NCBI GenBank assembly: GCA_023565505.1
Contig: JAIMBI010000025.1
Coordinates: 1-50,484, forward strand
Reading direction: 5' to 3'
DNA length: 50,484 nt
Source of the DNA: Actinomycetes bacterium
GTDB lineage: Bacteria; Bacillota; Sulfobacillia; Sulfobacillales; JAIMBI01
Below, piece by piece: positions 19,759 through 28,966 of the stretch. Positions within the stretch are counted from its first letter, which is position 1; each line of letters opens with the position of its first letter. The notes below the pieces were generated by a model. It saw nothing but the letters and a program-made list of their open reading frames with translations, was not told where the DNA came from and made no database searches. A program made the position numbers and the translations under genes.

Positions 19759-20723
19759 GGCCGAAAGCTCCGGGCGGAGGGCCGTCCGACGGGGGCGGTT
19801 TGCGTTTGGGGACGGTCGGTGAACCAGAGGCGCGAGCTGTGGACGGCATCGGCGAAAAACAGCCACCGCTCGAGGAACGCGCCCGCCAGGACCGTCGCGG
19901 CGGCCCCGACCGTGACCGGCGGCAGCGGCGTCGAGAACGCGAGCAGCACGGAGCCGCCGACCAGCGCCACGAGGATCCCGGCCTTGAGCCGCCGCCGCAC
20001 GGGGGCGGGCACGGCGGGCCAGACCTGCGTCTGCGTCCGGTACGGCGGTCGGCTGGTTCCCGTGTCATGCAGGCGGTAGGCCACGGGGCCGAGCCCGGCG
20101 TGCTGCCGGTCAAGCCACGCCCAGGCGCCGGCGAAGACCGTCCACTGCCGGATCTTGACCCCGCCCAGGAGCAGGCCCGCCGCACCCACCGCCGCATCCA
20201 ATTCCCCGCGGACGGTTGTCGGGGCGCCGGCGAGGGCCAAGACGGCGGCCGCCACGGCGGCCCCGCTCACCAGACCGACGCCCATCATGGCCGGGACGGT
20301 CCAGGGGGAGTGCCAGCTCCGCATGGCGGGGATGGTGCGGTAGATCATCGCCGTGACGAACGCCGCCGCCAGTCCGAGGCAGGCGGTCACGGCCTGTGCG
20401 GCCCGCCACACGCCGGGCGAGGCCGGACTGCGGCCCAGCGCGAGGGTTGCGGCGGTCGCCGCTACGAACAGCCCGGTGGTCAGGGCCTCCCGGCTCAGCC
20501 AGGAGGTGCGGAGGCGGCTCAGCACGTAGCGGGCCGCCGTAAGCCGGTGCATGTGGAAGAAGGAGGCCGCCCCACCGCCCGCTCCGAGGACCAGGGCCAC
20601 GGCCACGGCCGGCTCCACCAGGGCGCGGGGGAGTCCCGGCGCACACAGCGCCAACGTGACGACGGCGCCGACGGCGGCTCCGTTCCACACCGTCAGCAGG
20701 AGCAGCGAGACCGGCGGCTTCAT
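19755..20723 (-). CDS. soeC: DmsC/SoeC-type membrane anchor subunit
   Basis: 322 residues, DmsC family, with about eight hydrophobic segments. Typical features are WNGAAVGAVVTLAL at the start, FHMHRLTAARYVLSRLRTSW (conserved His/Arg and SRLRTSWLSRE near the first loop), VTAMIYRTIPAMRSWHSPWT and a C-terminal ERWLFFADAVHSS. It anchors the catalytic and iron-sulfur subunits and exchanges electrons with quinone. The ATG at 20723 overlaps the stop of the iron-sulfur gene (ATGA), as expected for a coupled operon. The assignment to SoeC rather than DmsC follows from the catalytic subunit having no Tat signal. Confidence 0.8.
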   Translation of the reverse strand: MKPPVSLLLLTVWNGAAVGAVVTLALCAPGLPRALVEPAVAVALVLGAGGGAASFFHMHRLTAARYVLSRLRTSWLSREALTTGLFVAATAATLALGRSPASPGVWRAAQAVTACLGLAAAFVTAMIYRTIPAMRSWHSPWTVPAMMGVGLVSGAAVAAAVLALAGAPTTVRGELDAAVGAAGLLLGGVKIRQWTVFAGAWAWLDRQHAGLGPVAYRLHDTGTSRPPYRTQTQVWPAVPAPVRRRLKAGILVALVGGSVLLAFSTPLPPVTVGAAATVLAGAFLERWLFFADAVHSSRLWFTDRPQTQTAPVGRPSARSFRP

Positions 20724-21385
20724 CCGTAGCGTTCCTCCACCAGGGCGTCGAGTTCGTCCGGTGCGACGCGGGCCGGGACCGGCCGCCGGGGCAGGTAGTG
20801 GACGGCAGGCCGGGCGCCCAGTTCCGGGAGCAACTGGAAGCCACCCTGGGCGGCCACCAAGCGGCTGACCTCCGACGTCGGGTCGTCGAGGTCGCCGAAC
20901 ACCCGGGCATGGGTGGGACAGCTCTGCACGCAGGCGGGTACGCGCTCCTCGGGAGGCAACGCCGGGTCCTCCAGCCGGTCGATGCACAGCGTGCACTTCT
21001 TGACGACGCCTTCATGATGGTCGAACTCGCGGACTCCGTAAGGACACGCCCACATGCAGAGCTGACAGCCGATGCAGCGGTCGTAGTCCACCAGCACCAC
21101 GCCGTTGTCCGCCCGCTTGAACGACGCGCCGGTCGGGCAGACGGGCACGCAGGGCGCGTCGTAGCAGTGCATGCACGCCTTGGGCAGGTATAGGACCTCG
21201 GTCGCGGGATACGTCCCCGCCTCGAGGGTGACGATCCGGTTCCACCACATGCCGTCCGGATCGTGGTACGGATCCTCGTCGGGCACGGGCCCGAACGGCC
21301 CGGCCGTGTTGTGCGACTTGCAGGAGACCTGACAGCTTTTGCAACCCACGCATTTGTTCAGGTCGGTGATGATCGTCAGCTGCAC
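20720..21385 (-). CDS. soeB: Four-cluster iron-sulfur subunit (SoeB/DmsB-like)
   Basis: 221 residues with sixteen Cys in four groups for four [4Fe-4S] clusters: CVGCKSCQVSC at the start, CMHCYDAPCVPVC, CIGCQLCMWACP, and CTLCIDR with CVQSCP. It relays electrons between the molybdenum subunit and the membrane anchor. The GTG at 21385 has GGAGG 6 bases upstream. The gap to the catalytic gene is 55 bases. The C-terminal 40 residues (after about 180) are variable. The length agrees with SoeB/DmsB. Confidence 0.88.
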   Translation of the reverse strand: MQLTIITDLNKCVGCKSCQVSCKSHNTAGPFGPVPDEDPYHDPDGMWWNRIVTLEAGTYPATEVLYLPKACMHCYDAPCVPVCPTGASFKRADNGVVLVDYDRCIGCQLCMWACPYGVREFDHHEGVVKKCTLCIDRLEDPALPPEERVPACVQSCPTHARVFGDLDDPTSEVSRLVAAQGGFQLLPELGARPAVHYLPRRPVPARVAPDELDALVEERYG

Positions 21386-21440
21386 GGCATGCCTCCGTTC
21401 ATGTGGCCGCGGATCTCCGGAAGGACCGGGACGGCGCCGC

Positions 21441-24311
21441 TCACGGGACCTCGTCGCCGGGGACCAGGGCGACGCCGACGGCCGGGATCCGGGTGGTGTA
21501 CGCCAGCCGCGGCGTATGCACCACCTCCGGCCGACGGGGTTGGCGCGGCGCGATGCGCGGCCAGACTTCATGGATCTCGGACGGGTAAAGGCGGACCCGG
21601 GTGTCGTACCAGGCGGCCTGACCGGTGATGGGGTCGTTGTTGAAGAACCGGCCCCCCTCTTCCAGGGGGATGAGGTCCGGGACGATGTGGTTGACCAGCA
21701 CCGCGCGGGTGGCTTCGGGCGCCGCCGGGTGCAGGCCCCAGGACCCGGGACCCTTCGCGACGGCGTTCCAGGTCCACACCGTGCCCGGTTCGACGGCATC
21801 CGACAGGCGGACGCGGGCGGTCATCCGGCCGATGCGCGACTCCACCCACACCCACTGGCCGTCGTCGAGTCCCAGCCGCGCGGCCGTGACGGGGTTGACG
21901 AACACGGGGTTCTCGTTGAGCAACTGGCGGAGCCAGGCGTTCATGGAGCCCCACGAATGGTAGTGGGTCATCGGACGTTGGGTGAGGATCCGGAGCGGGA
22001 AGGCCTCCGCGTCCGGCAACTGGTCCTCGAACGGCGGATACCAGAACGGCAACGGATCGAAATAGGTCGCCAGCCGGCGCCGGAGGCCGGGGTCGGTCGG
22101 CTTCTTGCCCGGCCAAAGACCCTGTCCGGCCAACCGGAAGGTTTGGAGCGGTTCCGAGTACAGGTGGAGCACGATGGGCGCGGCGCTCGGGATGAACTTC
22201 ACCTGCCGCGCCCACTCGAGGTAGGCGCGGTTGGCCATCCGGTAGTACTTCAGGCCGTCGGGCAAGGTGTAGGACCAGTAGGCCTTGTGGCGGACGTACT
22301 CCGCCAGCTGATGCCCGTTGGGGGCCCCGACGATCTGGTCCTCGCCGCGGGGTCCGCGGAACCCGGCCAGGAGCCCGACCCCGGACCCCGGCGCCGTCTC
22401 CCAGTGCTGGATGAAGTCGAAGTAGCTGCGGAAACGAGGCCGGCCCTCCGCGTCCACGAACCCGGGCAGGCCCAGGCGGTTGGCCAGCTCGATGAGCACG
22501 TCGGCCGCGGGGCGCACGCCGGGCGGCGGGGTGACCACCGGCTGGCGGATCGAGTCGGCCGGCCCGTCGGGTTCGGAGATCGGGCGGTCCAGCAGGGAGG
22601 TGGCATCCCACCGCTCCAGGTAGGTGGTGTCGGGCAGGACCAGGTCGGCGAACGCCACGGTCTCCGAGTCGTAGGCGTCGATGACGACGACATGGGGGAT
22701 GCGATAGCTGCCGTCCGGGTTCTTGGCCGTGAGCATCCGGCGCGTCTCCAGCGTGTTCCAGGTCGAATTCCAGGCCACGTTGGCCATGTAGATGAGCAGC
22801 GTGTCGATGGCGTAGGGGTTCTTGTCGTGCGCGTTGCGGATCACGTTCTGGATCCCGCCGTGGGCCGCGAGAGGGTATTTCCAGGAGTAGCTCTCGTCGA
22901 TCCGGAGGGGCCGGTCGCCGTCCACCAGCAGATCGTCTGGCGAAGTGGGATATCCGAGCAGGGGGGCGGGTGCAGGCCGCCCCGGTGCGTAGTCCTCGGG
23001 CCGGGAAGCGGGCTTGACCGGGGGCGGCACGGGCTTGGGGTACGGGCTCTTGTAGCGGAAGCCGCCGGGTACATCGACGGTGCCCAGCATCATCATGAGG
23101 GCGAACAGGGCGCGGATGGTCTGAAAGCCGTTGCTGTGCGCGGCGAGTCCCCGCATCGCGTGGAAGGCCACCGGCCGGCCTACCGTCGCCGGATGCCGGA
23201 CGCCGTAGACGTCGGTCCAGGGGATGGGGAGAGAGAAGGCCTCGTCCCGGGCCGTGCGGCCCATCTCCAAGGCCAGGCGCACGATCGTACGGCGGGGGAC
23301 GCCGGTCACCGTCTCGGCCCAGCGGGGCGAGGCGTCCGCCAGGCGGCGCCGCCACAGGACGAACGCCGGGACCAACCGTCGCCCGTCGACGTACGCTTCG
23401 CCGTCCAGAGCGCCCTGACCCCGGGCCGCCGACCACGGCACCACCCGCCCCGCCGGATCCAGGACGGCCATGTCGCCGTCGGGCATGCGGAACAAGAGGC
23501 CGTCCGTCGGCGTGCCCGGGGCCACCTGGACCAGCGCCGGCGCATTGGTGTAGCGGCGCAGGAAGTCCGCGTCGTAGAGCCCCTCCCGTTCCAGGATGTG
23601 CATGAAGGCGAGCAGCAGGGCGCCGTCGGTGCCCGGGCGGATGGGGACCCATTCGTCGGCCAGCGCGCCGTACCCGCTGCGCACCGGGTTGACCACCACG
23701 AAACGGCCGCCGCGCTCCTTCAAGGCGGAGATGCCCAGCTTGAGCGGGTTGGAGGGGTGGTCCTCGGCGACGCCGAGCATCATGAACCAGCGGGCCCGCT
23801 CCAGGTCCGGCCAGCCGAACTCCCACAGACTGCCGCCCACGGAGTACATCCCGGCCGCGGCCATGTTGACCGAGCAGAAGCCGCCGTGGGCGGCCCAGTT
23901 GGCCGTGCCGAACTGCTGGGCCCAGTAGCCGTTGAACGCCTGCATCTGATCCCGCCCCGTGAAGTACGCCAAGCGGTTGGGATCGGTTTCGCGGATGGCG
24001 CGCAACCACTGCTCGAGACGAGCGAGGGCGGTGTCCCAGTCCACGGGCACGAAGCGGCCCTCGCCCCGCTCGGCGTCGGGAGCGCGCATGAGGGGTGTTG
24101 TCAGCCGCGCCGGGCTATACTCGGTCATGGCACCGGCGCCGCCCTTGGCGCACCACACGCCGCGGTTGACAGGGTGTTCGCGGGTGCCCTGGATGAAGCG
24201 GATCTGGTTCTGTTCGACGACCACCTCGATGCCGCAACGGCACGCACACATGTAGCACGTCGTGTGGAACCGCTCGGGCACGCGCGGGCTTGCGACAGGA
24301 GGCTGGCTCAT
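21441..24311 (-). CDS. soeA: Molybdopterin oxidoreductase catalytic subunit, sulfite-dehydrogenase-like
   Basis: 956 residues, DMSO-reductase superfamily. It begins with a [4Fe-4S] motif (Cys19, Cys22, Cys26, Cys54 in TTCYMCACRCG and VWCAKG), and Cys146 in AAHGGFCSVNM is the likely molybdenum ligand. There is no twin-arginine signal, so it should be cytoplasmic, as in SoeABC sulfite dehydrogenase and unlike periplasmic Phs/Psr/Dms enzymes. The segment YFTGRDQMQAFNGYWAQQFGT and the HGGFCSVNMAA ligand region are, from memory, typical of SoeA. SoeABC oxidises cytoplasmic sulfite to sulfate and feeds the quinone pool. Thiosulfate, polysulfide or arsenic substrates remain possible. It is first in an operon with soeB, soeC and a glycosyltransferase, divergent from a LysR regulator. 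Confidence 0.8.
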   Translation of the reverse strand: MSQPPVASPRVPERFHTTCYMCACRCGIEVVVEQNQIRFIQGTREHPVNRGVWCAKGGAGAMTEYSPARLTTPLMRAPDAERGEGRFVPVDWDTALARLEQWLRAIRETDPNRLAYFTGRDQMQAFNGYWAQQFGTANWAAHGGFCSVNMAAAGMYSVGGSLWEFGWPDLERARWFMMLGVAEDHPSNPLKLGISALKERGGRFVVVNPVRSGYGALADEWVPIRPGTDGALLLAFMHILEREGLYDADFLRRYTNAPALVQVAPGTPTDGLLFRMPDGDMAVLDPAGRVVPWSAARGQGALDGEAYVDGRRLVPAFVLWRRRLADASPRWAETVTGVPRRTIVRLALEMGRTARDEAFSLPIPWTDVYGVRHPATVGRPVAFHAMRGLAAHSNGFQTIRALFALMMMLGTVDVPGGFRYKSPYPKPVPPPVKPASRPEDYAPGRPAPAPLLGYPTSPDDLLVDGDRPLRIDESYSWKYPLAAHGGIQNVIRNAHDKNPYAIDTLLIYMANVAWNSTWNTLETRRMLTAKNPDGSYRIPHVVVIDAYDSETVAFADLVLPDTTYLERWDATSLLDRPISEPDGPADSIRQPVVTPPPGVRPAADVLIELANRLGLPGFVDAEGRPRFRSYFDFIQHWETAPGSGVGLLAGFRGPRGEDQIVGAPNGHQLAEYVRHKAYWSYTLPDGLKYYRMANRAYLEWARQVKFIPSAAPIVLHLYSEPLQTFRLAGQGLWPGKKPTDPGLRRRLATYFDPLPFWYPPFEDQLPDAEAFPLRILTQRPMTHYHSWGSMNAWLRQLLNENPVFVNPVTAARLGLDDGQWVWVESRIGRMTARVRLSDAVEPGTVWTWNAVAKGPGSWGLHPAAPEATRAVLVNHIVPDLIPLEEGGRFFNNDPITGQAAWYDTRVRLYPSEIHEVWPRIAPRQPRRPEVVHTPRLAYTTRIPAVGVALVPGDEVP

Positions 24312-24338
24312 GCGGGACCTCCTGGGGGTTCATATAAT

Positions 24339-24355
24339 TTCTTTACAATCGAGAA
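24339..24355. promoter_or_regulatory. Candidate LysR-type operator (T-N11-A palindrome)
   Basis: TTCT-9-AGAA with T at 24342 and A at 24354, in an AT-rich island (24331-24356) between the divergent soeA-like gene and the LysR gene. LysR regulators classically bind T-N11-A inverted repeats between themselves and their target. A TATAAT lies next to it (24333-24338) on the + strand, with no good -35. Confidence 0.5.
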
Positions 24356-24425
24356 TACCGAGGCGGCCGGGGCCGGGCGTTCGGGATTGCTGATGGGAGG
24401 CACCAGAATTGGTGATGGGGTGTCC

Positions 24426-25358
24426 ATGAACGCGGAGTTGTGGCACACGTTCACAACCGTCGCCGAGGTCGGCACGATCTCCGGCGCCGCCCGTCAACTG
24501 AACCTCTCGCAGTCGGCGGTGAGCCAGAAGATCCAGCAGCTGGAGCGGGAATACGGCTGTGCCCTGTTCCTGCGGACGGCCCACGGGGTGATGTTGACTC
24601 CGGCGGGGGAGGTGCTTTACCGGTACGCCCACAAGATCCTCAGGATCATCGACCAGTCGCGGCAGGCGCTGGCCGCCGACCCCCGGGGCCAGCGCCTGGC
24701 CATCGGCGCGAGCCTCACCGTGGCCGAATACGTCCTACCCGACGTGCTGGGGCGATGGTACCGCGGTTCCGCCCAGCCGGAACTGTCCGTGGTCATGGCC
24801 AACTCCCGCACCATCTTCGACCAGGTGCTGCACGGCACCGTCGACGTGGGTCTTATCGAGGCGGAACTGGGCAGTCCCCAGGTGTTGACCCGGCGGTTCG
24901 CCGACGACCACCTCGTGGTGGTCACCTCCGCGCGTCATCCGTGGGCGTCGCGCCGGACCGTCCGGCTGCCGGAGTTCCTGGCCGAGCCGCTTATCATCCG
25001 CGAACCCGGTTCCGGCACCCGGGGCGTGCTGGAGTCCGCCTTGGCCCAGGTCGGCCTGGGTGTGGAGGACCTGACCGTCCGGCTGGTTCTCGGGACGACC
25101 CAGGCCATCAAGGCGATGGTCGCCCAGGGAGTCGGCGTAAGTGTCCTGTCGGCGCGCGCGATCCTTCCTGAAGAGCGGGGGCGCTACCACCTGGCGGAGG
25201 TGGAGGGCCTCCGCTTCACGCGGAGCTTTTACGCGGTCCTGCGGCGGGACCGGCAGGTCCCGGCGGCACTGGCCCTGATCGACCGGCTGGTGGCCTACGG
25301 CCGGTCGGCGGTCGGGACGGGCCCGGCCGCCGCGGTCGACGCCCCGGCCGACGCCTAG
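24426..25358 (+). CDS. LysR-family transcriptional regulator
   Basis: 310 residues. The winged HTH is at 1-60 (ELWHTFTTVAEVGTISGAARQLNLSQSAVSQKIQQLE in outline), followed by the linker helix and a type 2 periplasmic-binding fold with LAIGASLTVAEYVLP, VDVGLIEAEL and PLIIREPGSGTRGVLE, reminiscent of CbbR/CysB-like members. It is divergent from the molybdoenzyme operon and probably controls it; a sulfur compound is a likely effector, by inference. I use the ATG at 24426; an ATG 36 bases earlier in the same frame is possible but poorly placed. The stop overlaps the convergent dehydrogenase gene by 4 bases. Confidence 0.88.
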   Translation: MNAELWHTFTTVAEVGTISGAARQLNLSQSAVSQKIQQLEREYGCALFLRTAHGVMLTPAGEVLYRYAHKILRIIDQSRQALAADPRGQRLAIGASLTVAEYVLPDVLGRWYRGSAQPELSVVMANSRTIFDQVLHGTVDVGLIEAELGSPQVLTRRFADDHLVVVTSARHPWASRRTVRLPEFLAEPLIIREPGSGTRGVLESALAQVGLGVEDLTVRLVLGTTQAIKAMVAQGVGVSVLSARAILPEERGRYHLAEVEGLRFTRSFYAVLRRDRQVPAALALIDRLVAYGRSAVGTGPAAAVDAPADA

Positions 25359-26443
25359 TCGAGTGTCGCCGCCAGGGTTTCGATGCGCTCGAAGGCCGCC
25401 AGGACGTCGTCCGGTCCTACCGGGCGGGCCAGGCGGCGCATGGAGTCCCGGGGACTCACGGCCTTCTCCGCGACAGGTCGCAGCAGCTCCCGGGGAGGCA
25501 GCGCCGGGCGGCCGGCGAGCGTCGACCAGTTCCAGGGCAGCTCCACCGTGCGGTAGAAGAGCTGGAGCGCCCGGATCTGCTCGTCCGGTTCGCCGAGCAG
25601 GACCTGCTGGACCAGGAGGCCGTAGGCTACCTTCTGGCCGTGCAGGACGCGGTGCATCTCCGGCAGCAGCGTCAGACCGTTGTGGACCGCATGGGCCGCG
25701 GCGGCCCGGCAGGCTTCGCCCCCCACGCCGCCCACCATCCCGCCCACGAGCAGGATGACGTCGATGAGGTCGTGGGCCGCGCGGCCGACCTGGTTCGACC
25801 GGATTTGATCCAACGCCGCGGCGCCGGTCTCCCGGATGAGACGGGCCGCCAACTCCGCCAGGGTGATGCCGGCTTGCCCCAGGGCCCCGACCTCGCCCCG
25901 GGTGCTGGCGAGCGCCTCGTAAGGCTTGGCCAGCGTGTCCCCCAGGCCGCTCACGAAGTAGGGCCACGGGCTCCCGGCCAGGAGCGTGTCGTCGACGACG
26001 GTCACCCGCGGGGGTTCGGGGAAGTAGGCCGTGTGCCGGTGCTCGCCGGCGGAGGTGTAGACGACCGCCAGGGGGGTGGTGGGGGCGCAGTTGGAGGGCA
26101 GGGTCGGCACCGTGACGTAAGGCGTGCCCAGCCGATGGGCGACGAGTTTGCCGAGGTCCATCACCTTGCCGCCTCCGGCCCCGATGACCACGTCCGTGGG
26201 GCCGGCGAGGGCCGCCAGGCGGTCCGCCTCCTCCTCGCTGCACTCCCCTCCGTAGACGACCTTCTGGTACGCCAAACCGTGCGCGGACAGCGCCCGGTCC
26301 AGGCGGCCCGCGAGGGCGGCGTCGCTGCGGCGGCCGGTGACGACGAGCACGCGGCGGCCGAGCGGGGCGACATAGCGGCCCAGGTCGTCGAGAACCCGCT
26401 CGTCGTGGACATAAAGGCCGGGGCCCGGCTGGGCGATCCCCAT
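25355..26443 (-). CDS. Iron/zinc-containing alcohol dehydrogenase, glycerol-dehydrogenase type
   Basis: 362 residues, group III alcohol dehydrogenase fold. NAD binding: VVIGAGGGKVMDLGK, and VPTLPSNCAPTTPLAVVY. Metal ligands are likely in the helical domain: HAVHNGL and EMHRVLHGQKVAYG give the two His, with an Asp upstream in LGDTLAKPYEA. Closest types are glycerol dehydrogenase GldA and the YbdH-like oxidoreductases; glycerol-1-phosphate dehydrogenases are less similar. The ATG at 26443 has GGAGG 8 bases upstream, and the longer frame is an arginine-rich shadow. It is not clearly in an operon with otsB, 121 bases upstream. Confidence 0.87.
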   Translation of the reverse strand: MGIAQPGPGLYVHDERVLDDLGRYVAPLGRRVLVVTGRRSDAALAGRLDRALSAHGLAYQKVVYGGECSEEEADRLAALAGPTDVVIGAGGGKVMDLGKLVAHRLGTPYVTVPTLPSNCAPTTPLAVVYTSAGEHRHTAYFPEPPRVTVVDDTLLAGSPWPYFVSGLGDTLAKPYEALASTRGEVGALGQAGITLAELAARLIRETGAAALDQIRSNQVGRAAHDLIDVILLVGGMVGGVGGEACRAAAAHAVHNGLTLLPEMHRVLHGQKVAYGLLVQQVLLGEPDEQIRALQLFYRTVELPWNWSTLAGRPALPPRELLRPVAEKAVSPRDSMRRLARPVGPDDVLAAFERIETLAATLD

Positions 26444-26564
26444 GGCGGATCCCTCCAGGACGGCGCCGGAACCCCGCCGGGCGGCCGGGGGCCGGAGGCG
26501 GGACGGACGGCGCCGGAATTGTCTAGGAACATCATAAATCACGGAGAAGGGCGACGGACGGCGG

Positions 26565-27347
26565 TCACGGGGGCGCCTCGGCGAAAGACCGCAGCAGGGC
26601 CGCCACCGCCTCGGGGCCCGAGAGCCGGAGCGACGCCCGGGTGGGGGCGCGGGCACCGACGATGATCCCCAGCCCGCGACCCTCGACCGCCGCGAACATG
26701 TCCTCGTCCGTCAGGTCGTCGCCCACGGCGACCACCAGCACCGCCCGCGGCCAGTCCGTGCCGACGCGCCGCTCGAGCCAGCGCTTGAGCGCCCGGCCCT
26801 TGTTCGCCGCGGCGGGGAAGATGTCGAGCACATGGTTGCCGAAGCGGGCGGCGAAGTCCGGCTTGTCCAAGGCCGCCGCGAACTGGGCCAATGCCGTGCG
26901 GACGGCATCCTGCCGGTGCTGCGGGACCGCCCGCCAGTGGACGGCCCAGGTGGCACCCTTGTCCTCGACCCACGCCTCGGGCCACGGGCGGAGCAGCTCG
27001 TCCAGACGCCGGCGCCAGACGGCGGGCGGCGCCGGGGGGACATCGGGGGGCGCCAGATCCGGCGGCCAGTCGAGACCGTGGTTGCCGACCAGGTCACCGG
27101 GGAAATCCGGGCCGAAAAATGTGGCGAGGTCGGCGCGACTCCGGCCGGAGAGCACCAGCACCGGCATGCCCCGGGACGGAAGGCGCCCCAGGTCCCGCCG
27201 GACCGGGTCGGGTAGGCGCACGGCCGCCGGATGGTCGGCGAAGGGCACCAGCGTCCCGTCGAAGTCGAGAGCCCAGACCGGCGGGCGTCCGGCCGCGGCC
27301 TGAATGACGGCCCGGCGGACGGCCGCCGCCTCCTCCGCCGGAGTCAT
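26565..27347 (-). CDS. otsB: Trehalose-6-phosphate phosphatase
   Basis: 260 residues, HAD superfamily. Motif I is WALDFDGTLVPF, motif II VLVLSGRSR, a basic residue lies in ANKGRALKRWL (motif III), and motif IV is VAVGDDLTDEDMF. The cap stretch VGNHGLDW and WVEDKGATWAVHWR are typical of OtsB. It removes phosphate from trehalose-6-phosphate made by OtsA. The ATG at 27347 overlaps the stop of otsA (ATGA), so translation is coupled. The length is normal for bacterial OtsB. Confidence 0.94.
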   Translation of the reverse strand: MTPAEEAAAVRRAVIQAAAGRPPVWALDFDGTLVPFADHPAAVRLPDPVRRDLGRLPSRGMPVLVLSGRSRADLATFFGPDFPGDLVGNHGLDWPPDLAPPDVPPAPPAVWRRRLDELLRPWPEAWVEDKGATWAVHWRAVPQHRQDAVRTALAQFAAALDKPDFAARFGNHVLDIFPAAANKGRALKRWLERRVGTDWPRAVLVVAVGDDLTDEDMFAAVEGRGLGIIVGARAPTRASLRLSGPEAVAALLRSFAEAPP

Positions 27348-28813
27348 TGCTCGACCGCCGCCAGCACCTGTTCCGCCCATTCCTGCACGGTGTACTGGGC
27401 AAGATGAGCCTGCATGCGATCCAGGCGGGCGCGTCGCTCCGCGACGGGCATGCGGATGGCCTGCTCGAGGGTGTCCGCGAAGCCTTCCGGGTCCAGGGGA
27501 TTGATGGGCAACGCGTCTTCCAGCTCCGCAATGGCGCCGGCGGCCTCCGAGAGCAGCAGGACGCCGCGGCGGTCGACCTGAGCCGCCACGAACTCCTTCG
27601 CCACCAGGTTCATCCCGTCCATGAGGGAACTCACGAGCAGGAAGTCGGCGGCGCGGTAAAGCGCGGCCAACCGCGGCAGTCCGAACGGCCGAGCGAGCGA
27701 GACGACGGGCTCCCACTCCAGCGTGCCCCAGCGGGCGTTGATGGTCCGGACCGCCTCGTGCACCTCGGCGCCGAGCCGGGCATAGTCGGGGACGTCCGAC
27801 CGGCTGGGGGCCACGACCTGGACCAGGACCACCCGGCCGCGGCGGTGGGGGAAGCGGCGGAAGAACATATCGAGCGCTTCCAGGCGGGGCAGGATGCCTT
27901 TGCTGTAGTCCAGGCGGTCCACGGCGACGCCGAGCACCAACCCCGCCCGCTCGACCCGGCGCCGGAGCGCACGGGTGATCCGTTCCGCGGCCGGTAGGCG
28001 GGCGGTGCCGGTCACCATGGGCGTGTCGATGCTGACGGGAAACGCCCGCACGACGACACGGCGGCCGCCGTAGGCCACCACCCGGGTCTCGTGGTCGACC
28101 GGCAGGCCCAGGAGTTGCTCCACACTTTCGAGGAAGCGGCGGCAGTCGTCCGCCGTCTGAAAGCCCAGCACGTCCGCGCCCAGCAGCCCGGTCAGGATGG
28201 CCTCCCGGTCCGGACAGAGCTTGAAGAGCGTGGCCGGGGGCCACGGCACGTGCCAGAAGTGCGTTACACGCTGCGAGGGCCGCCGCGCGCGCACCAGCCC
28301 CGGAACCAGCGCCAGGTGGTAGTCGTGGCTCCAGACGGTGTCCCCGGGGCCGGCGCAGGCGAGGACCGCCTCGGCGAACTTCCGGTTCACGGCCTCGTAC
28401 CGCGCCCAGGCGTGACGGTAGAAGCGGGCACGTTCCAGCGCCAGGTGGCACAGCGGCCACAGGCTCGCGTTGCTGTACTCGCGGTAATAGCCCTGCGCTT
28501 CGTCGGGCGTCAGGCGGACGCGGTGCAGGCGGTAGCGCGGGTGGCGGGGCGGGATGCCCACCACGCCATCGGGTGCCTCGTCCCAGTCACGTTCGCCGCT
28601 GCCCCACGCGACCCAGACCCCGCCGCGCAGCCGGAGCACCGGATCCAGCGCGGTGACCACCCCGCCGGGCGTCCGGCGGAGCACCGTGTGGCCGCGGGTC
28701 GTAGCCCGGTGCAGGTACGGCTCCCGGTTGGTGACCACGACGAGGCGCGGCGCCCCGCCGCGTGCCGGGGACGCAGGCGCTACGACACCGGCGTCAATGG
28801 AAGAAATAGCCAT
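27344..28813 (-). CDS. otsA: Trehalose-6-phosphate synthase
   Basis: 489 residues, GT20 retaining glycosyltransferase that joins UDP- or ADP-glucose with glucose-6-phosphate. Signatures: VVTNREPY at the start, NASLWPLCH, VWSHDYHLALVP, FWHVPWPP, LGFQTADDCRRF, VAVDRLDYSKGI (the Arg/Lys phosphate-binding pair) and DGMNLVAKEFVA with the base-binding Glu. GGVVTALDP replaces the N-terminal GGL loop. The start is uncertain: the ATG at 28813 directly abuts GGGGGGAG, and a GTG at 28828 has no ribosome site, so a leaderless mRNA is possible. The second trehalose route in this window is TreS near 3.5 kb. Confidence 0.92.
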   Translation of the reverse strand: MAISSIDAGVVAPASPARGGAPRLVVVTNREPYLHRATTRGHTVLRRTPGGVVTALDPVLRLRGGVWVAWGSGERDWDEAPDGVVGIPPRHPRYRLHRVRLTPDEAQGYYREYSNASLWPLCHLALERARFYRHAWARYEAVNRKFAEAVLACAGPGDTVWSHDYHLALVPGLVRARRPSQRVTHFWHVPWPPATLFKLCPDREAILTGLLGADVLGFQTADDCRRFLESVEQLLGLPVDHETRVVAYGGRRVVVRAFPVSIDTPMVTGTARLPAAERITRALRRRVERAGLVLGVAVDRLDYSKGILPRLEALDMFFRRFPHRRGRVVLVQVVAPSRSDVPDYARLGAEVHEAVRTINARWGTLEWEPVVSLARPFGLPRLAALYRAADFLLVSSLMDGMNLVAKEFVAAQVDRRGVLLLSEAAGAIAELEDALPINPLDPEGFADTLEQAIRMPVAERRARLDRMQAHLAQYTVQEWAEQVLAAVEQ

Positions 28814-28966
28814 CTCCCCCCGTCTCACGGTACCACAGGTCCGGCAGCTTGGACAGGGCGAGGCGAAAGGGCCGGTCCGCCCTTGTGTCGGGACCGGAGC
28901 CTGCTACGATGAGGATGCCTCCACGACCGGACGACGTCCGCGCAGATGAGGGAGGGAGGTGCCGCC

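Noticed and set aside
21339..24425. Long + strand frame running into the LysR gene
   Set aside because: It is antisense to the molybdoenzyme operon; only the last 310 codons resemble a known protein, which starts at 24426.
28813..28828. Firm choice of the otsA start
   Set aside because: Both the GTG at 28828 and the ATG at 28813 lack a well-spaced ribosome site; I kept 28813 but do not claim it.
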